Shown: positions 58,925 to 64,000 of the stretch, one piece after another
Layout: each line of letters opens with the position of its first letter
Position numbering within the stretch: position 1 is the stretch's first letter
From: Actinoplanes italicus
GTDB lineage: Bacteria; Actinomycetota; Actinomycetes; Mycobacteriales; Micromonosporaceae
Reading direction: 5' to 3'
Length of the DNA stretch: 64,000 nucleotides
Assembly (NCBI RefSeq): GCF_003001815.1
Contig: NZ_PVMZ01000035.1
Span: forward strand, 1 to 64,000
Program-made: the position numbers and the translations under genes
Notes under the pieces: model-generated
Database searches by the model: none
What the model saw: the letters and a program-made list of their open reading frames with translations, nothing else
What the model was told of the DNA's origin: nothing

Positions 58925-59746
58925 ATGCGGTACGTCATCGTGGGCTGCGGAAACGTCGGCCTGGAACTGGCCGCCCGCTGGACCCACGCCGGGCACCGCG
59001 TCGTCGGCACCACCACGACACCCGGCCGCGTCGACGAGGTCGGCAGCGTCTGCGCCGAGGTCGCCGTGCTCCGCGGCTCCGACCACGACGCCCTCGCCCG
59101 CATCGCCGAGAACGCCGACGCCGTCGTGCTGACCGTCAGCCCGCGGATCAGCCGGTCCTTCGACGCCGGCGCCCGCGTCACCGAATACGCCGACACCCTC
59201 ACCGCCACCGCCCGCACCGCCGTCGCCGTACACCCGAGAGTGGTCTTCACCAGCTCGATCTCCGTCTACGGCCGCGGCAACGGCGACCCGGTCCACGAGG
59301 ACACCCCGCTCACCGACGCCGTGGACGCCTCACCGCGCAACTTCATCGCGGCCGAGGAGGCGGTGCTGGCCACCCCGCGCGGCGCGGTCGTGCGCATTCC
59401 CGATGTGTACGGCCACCCGCGCGACATTGACTACGCGGAGCGAGCCGAACTCGCTCACCGGATGCTCGGCGGCAGCGTCCCGTTCGACGGCGACGCCCTG
59501 ATCTACCGCATCGACTACCGCGACGCGGCCGCCGCCCTCGACTTCGTCGTCACCCACGACCTGACCGGCGTCTACAACGCGGTGCCCGACGCGGTCGTGC
59601 CGCTGCCGAACCGCGAGTTCTTCGCCGGCGTCACCGCCGAATGCGGCCTGCCCGAGCTGACCTATCGCGGCGAGATCGCCACCCCGGCCGTCCCGATCAC
59701 CTCGGCCCGGCTGCGCGCCGCCGGTTTCGCCTTCACCGCGTCGTGA
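58925..59746 (+). CDS. NAD-dependent epimerase/dehydratase-like protein
   Basis: A 273-residue Rossmann protein: RYVIVGCGNVGLELAARWTHAG at the N-terminus (GxGxxG), VVFTSSISVYGRGNG with the Ser/Tyr region (the catalytic YxxxK is reduced to NFIAAEEAVL), and a C-terminal substrate part LTGVYNAVPDAVV. It resembles the SDR-atypical family of NAD(P)-binding proteins. GGAGGA precedes ATG 58925. Substrate unknown. Confidence 0.8.
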   Translation: MRYVIVGCGNVGLELAARWTHAGHRVVGTTTTPGRVDEVGSVCAEVAVLRGSDHDALARIAENADAVVLTVSPRISRSFDAGARVTEYADTLTATARTAVAVHPRVVFTSSISVYGRGNGDPVHEDTPLTDAVDASPRNFIAAEEAVLATPRGAVVRIPDVYGHPRDIDYAERAELAHRMLGGSVPFDGDALIYRIDYRDAAAALDFVVTHDLTGVYNAVPDAVVPLPNREFFAGVTAECGLPELTYRGEIATPAVPITSARLRAAGFAFTAS

Positions 59747-59800
59747 GCGCCGCCCGGACGGGGTGTCTGGATCGCCCGCCGCTACTTATGATCTTGCCTC

Positions 59801-60736
<936 letters not shown>

Positions 60737-60875
60737 ACCCCGCCCGGCTCGCGCCGTCCATCGCTGTGCTCCGGATGGCGGCCCGCGCATAGCCACGGCC
60801 CGTGCGTCCGACGGCCGGCCATGACCCGGCCCGGCGGTATGGAATACCGGGCGGCGACCGGGAATTGGCACGGGT

Positions 60876-61307
60876 ATGACCGAAGCCACGTTCGATCCCC
60901 GTCAATTGATTGCGAGCGGCAGGCTCAGCGTCCTGGCCACCATCAAGGCCAGCGGCCTGCCGCAGCTCTCCCCGGTCACGCACTTCTACGACCGGAACGC
61001 CGAGACCATCTACGTGTCCATCACCGCCAACCGGGCCAAGACCGCCAACCTGCGCCGCGACCCGCGGGCCGCCCTCGAGGTGACCAGCGCCGACGGCCGG
61101 TCCTGGGCGACCGCGGAGGGCTCGGTGACCCTGATCGGCCCCGGCGACGACCCGGACGGACCCGAGGTGCAGGCCCTCGTCGACTACTACCGCAACGCGG
61201 CCGGCGAACACCCGGACTGGGCCGAGTACCGGCAGGTCATGGTCGACGACCGGCGGGTGCTGATGGCGTTGAAGGTCGAACACGTCTACGGCCAGAAACT
61301 CGGCTGA
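60876..61307 (+). CDS. PPOX-class F420-dependent/pyridoxamine oxidase-like protein
   Basis: A 143-residue split-barrel flavin/F420-binding protein: LSVLATIKASGLPQLSPVTHF, IYVSITANRAKTANLRRDPRAAL and a C-terminal LMALKVEHVYGQ. Typical of actinobacterial PPOX-class F420 oxidoreductases. ATG 60876; a weak ribosome-binding site lies upstream. Substrate unknown. Confidence 0.85.
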   Translation: MTEATFDPRQLIASGRLSVLATIKASGLPQLSPVTHFYDRNAETIYVSITANRAKTANLRRDPRAALEVTSADGRSWATAEGSVTLIGPGDDPDGPEVQALVDYYRNAAGEHPDWAEYRQVMVDDRRVLMALKVEHVYGQKLG

Positions 61308-61327
61308 CGGATGCCAGAATCGAAGGC

Positions 61328-62215
61328 GTGCGGCTGCAGATCGAGGAGACCTCGACGCTGACCTTCGACGACGGATCGCCGGTGCGTTCCGCCTCGGCGA
61401 TCGCGGCGTTCGGCGACGGATGGCTCGTGGTGCAGGACGACGCCACCCACGCGGCCTGGCTGCGACCGGACACGGTCACCGCGGTCCGCGTCGTCGACCC
61501 GATCGAGGGGCTGGAGGTCTTCAGTTCCGCCGCAGGCACCAAACACCTCAAACCCGACTTCGAGGCGGCGTGTACGGTGCCCGGCGGCGAAGTCCTCATG
61601 CTGGGTTCCGGATCGTCGCCGACCCGGATGCGCGCCTCCCTGGTCGGCGGCGGCGGGTTCGTCGTCGCCGGTCTGCGCCCGCTGTATCTCGCGATCGCCG
61701 CCGCCCTCGGACTGCGCGAGGACCAGCTGAACCTCGAGGGCGCCTGCCTGGCCGGCGACCGCCTGCGCTGGTTCCAGCGCGGCAACCTGGCCGCCGGAGC
61801 ACCGACCGCGTCGGCCGACGTCGACGCGGCGGCGCTGCTGGCCGCGGTGCGGGGCGAGACGACACCCGACAAGATCGACATTCATGACGTACGCCGGTAC
61901 GACCTCGGCACCGTCGCCGGTGTGGCCCTGGCGGTGACCGACGCCGTGGCGCTCGGCGACGGCCGGGTGCTGGTCAGCGCCGCCGCCGAGGACACCCCGA
62001 ACGCCGTCGACGACGGTCCGGTGGTGGGTTCGGGCATCGCCCTGCTCGGCGCCGACGGCGAAGCGCCCGTGTTCGCGGCTCTGCCCCGTGCCGAGAAGGT
62101 GGAGGGTCTGGCGATCCGTGAGGTCACCGCGGACGGCGCCCGGCTGCTGGCGGTCGTCGACGCCGACGACTTCGAGGCGCCCTCCGTACAGCTGGCATTG
62201 AAGCTCTTCTGGTAA
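61328..62215 (+). CDS. Beta-propeller-like hypothetical protein
   Basis: A 295-residue soluble protein with repeated strand motifs typical of a propeller: SAIAAFGDGWLVVQDDATHAAWL, RPLYLAIAAALGLRED, GVALAVTDAVALGDGRVLVSAA, and VEGLAIREVTADGARLLAVVDADD at the end. GTG 61328 follows GAAGG. It recalls actinobacterial proteins of unknown function (DUF6910/DUF6929-like). No catalytic residues assigned. Confidence 0.65.
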   Translation: MRLQIEETSTLTFDDGSPVRSASAIAAFGDGWLVVQDDATHAAWLRPDTVTAVRVVDPIEGLEVFSSAAGTKHLKPDFEAACTVPGGEVLMLGSGSSPTRMRASLVGGGGFVVAGLRPLYLAIAAALGLREDQLNLEGACLAGDRLRWFQRGNLAAGAPTASADVDAAALLAAVRGETTPDKIDIHDVRRYDLGTVAGVALAVTDAVALGDGRVLVSAAAEDTPNAVDDGPVVGSGIALLGADGEAPVFAALPRAEKVEGLAIREVTADGARLLAVVDADDFEAPSVQLALKLFW

Positions 62216-62424
62216 ATGATTTGCCGTCCGTTGTCGTCGCGCTGAAGAATGGCGATCGGCCCCGGCGGTTTTAGAAGAAAGCGCCTACGCAGCGGGCGCA
62301 CTGGCGATCAAACCACGCTTGTCCGCATGCCATCTCCGCGACCGATCCTTCACATCGGAACCGCTACGGGGCCACCCTTTTCTTCTTGAGTAATTGAGTT
62401 CCGCGAGTAATGAGGTGTTTCCCG

Positions 62425-63225
62425 ATGACCGACGAGGTGATCATCCGGAGTGGTTTCCGTGGCCTGCGCTATGTCGACGGCCGATTCGACCAGGTCCTGG
62501 AGCCGGGCCGTTACGAGCTGCCGCGGCGCCGCCGGTTCGGTGGCCGCGTGGCGAAGGTCGACGTCGTCCAGATCGACCTGCGTGAGCGTGAGCTCAACAT
62601 CAAGGGCCAGGAGATCCTGACCGCCGACAAGGTCGCGGTCCGGGTCAACATCATCACGCATTTCCGGGTGACCGACCCGGTCGCTGCCGTCGAGGAGGTG
62701 GCCGACTACACCGACCGCGTCTACAGCGACGTGCAGCTCGCCGCCCGCCGCTCGCTCGCGTCGATGACCCTCGAGGCGATCCTCACCAACCGCAACCAGC
62801 TCTCCGAGGACATCCTGCGCGACGTCGAGGGCGTGTCGGCCGGCTACGGCGTACGCATCATCCGCGCCGACGTGAAGGACCTGGTCTTCCCGGGCAACCT
62901 GCAGGACGTCATGAACCGGGTGCTGACCGCCCAGCGTCTCGCCGAGGCACAGATGGTCGAAGCCCGTACCAAAGCAGATCGTGAGACCTTGGAAGCGACG
63001 TCGCGGGCCAGCGCCGCACGGCTGGCAGCCGAGGCCGACGCCGAGGCCAAGCGGATCCGCGCGGACGCCGAGGTCGACGCCCTGCGCCGGCTCGCCGACG
63101 CCGCCGAGGCGTACACGCAGCACCCGGCCCTGCTGCGGCTGCGTGAGCTGGAGACGCTCGGTGCGCTGGGCGCCAACGCGTCGGCCCGCCTGTACATCGG
63201 CTTCGACAAGCACGTAGCCGAGTAG
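62425..63225 (+). CDS. SPFH/band-7 (slipin-like) protein
   Basis: A 266-residue protein: GFRGLRYVDGRFDQVLEPGRY at the start, then the band-7 core QIDLRERELNIKGQEILTAD and VRVNIITHFRVTDPVAAV, and a C-terminal coiled coil rich in Ala/Glu/Arg (SAARLAAEADAEAKRIRADA). It has no clear N-terminal membrane segment, unlike typical slipins. ATG 62425 follows GAGG; the upstream ATG 62410 has no ribosome-binding site. Membrane-microdomain organisation is the family role. Confidence 0.9.
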   Translation: MTDEVIIRSGFRGLRYVDGRFDQVLEPGRYELPRRRRFGGRVAKVDVVQIDLRERELNIKGQEILTADKVAVRVNIITHFRVTDPVAAVEEVADYTDRVYSDVQLAARRSLASMTLEAILTNRNQLSEDILRDVEGVSAGYGVRIIRADVKDLVFPGNLQDVMNRVLTAQRLAEAQMVEARTKADRETLEATSRASAARLAAEADAEAKRIRADAEVDALRRLADAAEAYTQHPALLRLRELETLGALGANASARLYIGFDKHVAE

Positions 63226-63244
63226 GAACTCTCCTCAACCGGGC

Positions 63245-63276
63245 GATGGCGCGACCGATCTACCGGTCGCGCCATC
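63245..63276 (+). terminator. Hairpin after the SPFH gene
   Basis: GATGGCGCGACCG (63245-63257), loop ATCTAC, CGGTCGCGCCATC (63264-63276): perfect 13-bp stem. Confidence 0.75.
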
Positions 63277-63303
63277 ATCATCGCTGCCCCGCGGAGGTTC
63301 CCC

Positions 63304-64000
63304 ATGCGTTTCCACACCGAAACCCTGGACGCGGGCAGCATGGACCTGATCGAGAAACCACCCCTGGCCGTCGTGATCGACCTCGACGACACCCTGTTCC
63401 CGCAGAGCAGCCACCTCTACGGCGCCGCCCGGGCGGTCGGCCGCGCGGGCGCCGCCGCCGGGCTCGACCAGGTGCGCCTGAGCCGCGCCGTCCGCCGCCA
63501 GCTGATATCCGGCTCCGACCGCGGCCGCACCATCGACCGTGCGCTGATCGCCTACGGCATCGCCCCCGACCTGGCCGCCGACCTGATCCCGGTGCTGGTC
63601 GCCGCGTTCACCACGTACCGTCCGCGTCGCCTGCCGCGCTATCCCGGCGCGCTCGACGCCCTGACCGCGATCAGTGCCCGTTACCCGGTGGCCTGCCTGA
63701 CCGACGGCAACCCCACGATCCAGCGGGCCAAACTCGCGGCCACCGGCTTGTCCGAAGCGTTCACCACGATCGTCATAACCGACGAGCTGGGCGGTCGTAC
63801 GCTGCGCAAACCTCACCCGGAGGGCTTGCGTCAGGCAGCCGAGACCCTGGGTGTGCACCCCACCGGCCTGGTGGTGATCGGCGACCGCCCCGGAAAGGAC
63901 ATGGCGGTGGCGGCAGCGCTCGGCGCCCGCTCGATCCGTGTCCGGACCGGCGAATACGCCGACGCCCCCGATGAACCCGCCGCCACCGCCACAGTCCCCG
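63304..64000 (+). CDS. HAD-family hydrolase, runs past the window end
   Basis: ATG 63304 follows CGGAGG. The frame stays open to the last base, giving 232 residues. HAD motifs: VVIDLDDTLFP (nucleophile Asp), LTDGNP (motif II Thr), RKPHPEG (Lys) and VVIGDRPGKDMAVAAALG (acidic motif IV). Probably a phosphatase of the PGPase/haloacid dehalogenase class acting on a small phosphorylated metabolite. The C-terminus lies outside the window. Confidence 0.88.
   Translation, partial: MRFHTETLDAGSMDLIEKPPLAVVIDLDDTLFPQSSHLYGAARAVGRAGAAAGLDQVRLSRAVRRQLISGSDRGRTIDRALIAYGIAPDLAADLIPVLVAAFTTYRPRRLPRYPGALDALTAISARYPVACLTDGNPTIQRAKLAATGLSEAFTTIVITDELGGRTLRKPHPEGLRQAAETLGVHPTGLVVIGDRPGKDMAVAAALGARSIRVRTGEYADAPDEPAATATVP

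Overview
The window is high-GC actinobacterial DNA. GTG starts and 4-nt ATGA/GTGA overlaps between genes are frequent, and the right-hand part carries a tRNA-Leu(GAG) plus a MoxR-DUF58-transglutaminase cluster. CmtR-, CsoR-, CueP- and YcnI-type genes and a cyclic-di-AMP riboswitch upstream of an NlpC/P60 gene fit a filamentous, soil-type actinomycete. Micromonosporaceae (Actinoplanes-like) is my best guess, but it is an inference from gene content and not a proven assignment.

Layout. Positions 1-47122 look like an accessory region built from many small metal, thiol and stress modules, each with its own regulator. They are: a sulfide/persulfide block (1620-7874) with a metallo-beta-lactamase/rhodanese protein, two MFS permeases (one frameshifted), an ArsR-rhodanese regulator, a broken TusA-like gene, a MarR regulator, a thiol-methyltransferase-like enzyme and a glutaredoxin; an ArsR/SRPBCC block (8026-9293); a CmtR-type Cd/Pb block (9356-11259); a small exported protein plus serine-less alpha/beta-hydrolase module (11476-13851); DUF2933-like/SHOCT and MarR-methyltransferase blocks (14101-16446); a mercury-type MerR block without merA (16706-17728); a CPH-type P1B ATPase under a CsoR-type operator (18601-20829); L,D-transpeptidase, TetR, DUF305 and small His-rich membrane or exported proteins (20970-25082); a cysteine-synthase-like enzyme with an MFS exporter (25237-27635); YcnI and CueP copper proteins (27799-29294); decayed mobile-element sequence; a TetR/DUF1772/NTF2 trio; the copZ/His-rich/copA operon (31758-35295); an NlpC/P60 gene under a riboswitch; an orphan FliF C-terminal-domain protein; two CsoR-type repressors; a second exported-protein/hydrolase module (38176-39541); and two DHA2 MFS exporters. 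It ends with an MFS gene cut short at about 45356, a large serine recombinase, and the tRNA-Leu whose 3' end faces the recombinase.

From 47141 rightward the content looks like ordinary chromosome: tRNA-Leu, a TPR/Pro-Gln-rich membrane protein, a FN3 protein, MoxR, DUF58, a transglutaminase-like protein that has lost its catalytic Cys and His, a ferredoxin/flavoprotein pair, a nucleoside-diphosphate-sugar epimerase-like protein, a low-complexity membrane protein, a PPOX/F420 protein, an SPFH/band-7 protein and a HAD hydrolase that runs off the window.

How the parts work together (inference): copper is the main theme. Perfect or near-perfect inverted repeats of the TACCC...GGGTA type lie in front of the CPH ATPase, copZ-copA, the csoR/HMA operon and a DHA2 exporter, suggesting one CsoR regulon. 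Cadmium/lead, mercury-type and reactive-sulfur modules sit beside it, so the region reads as a stacked metal- and thiol-resistance island. The parts I cannot explain from known systems are the duplicated pair of a small His-rich exported protein and an alpha/beta-hydrolase lacking the nucleophile, the copper-type operators in front of a drug-exporter-type MFS gene, and the FliF C-terminal domain standing alone.
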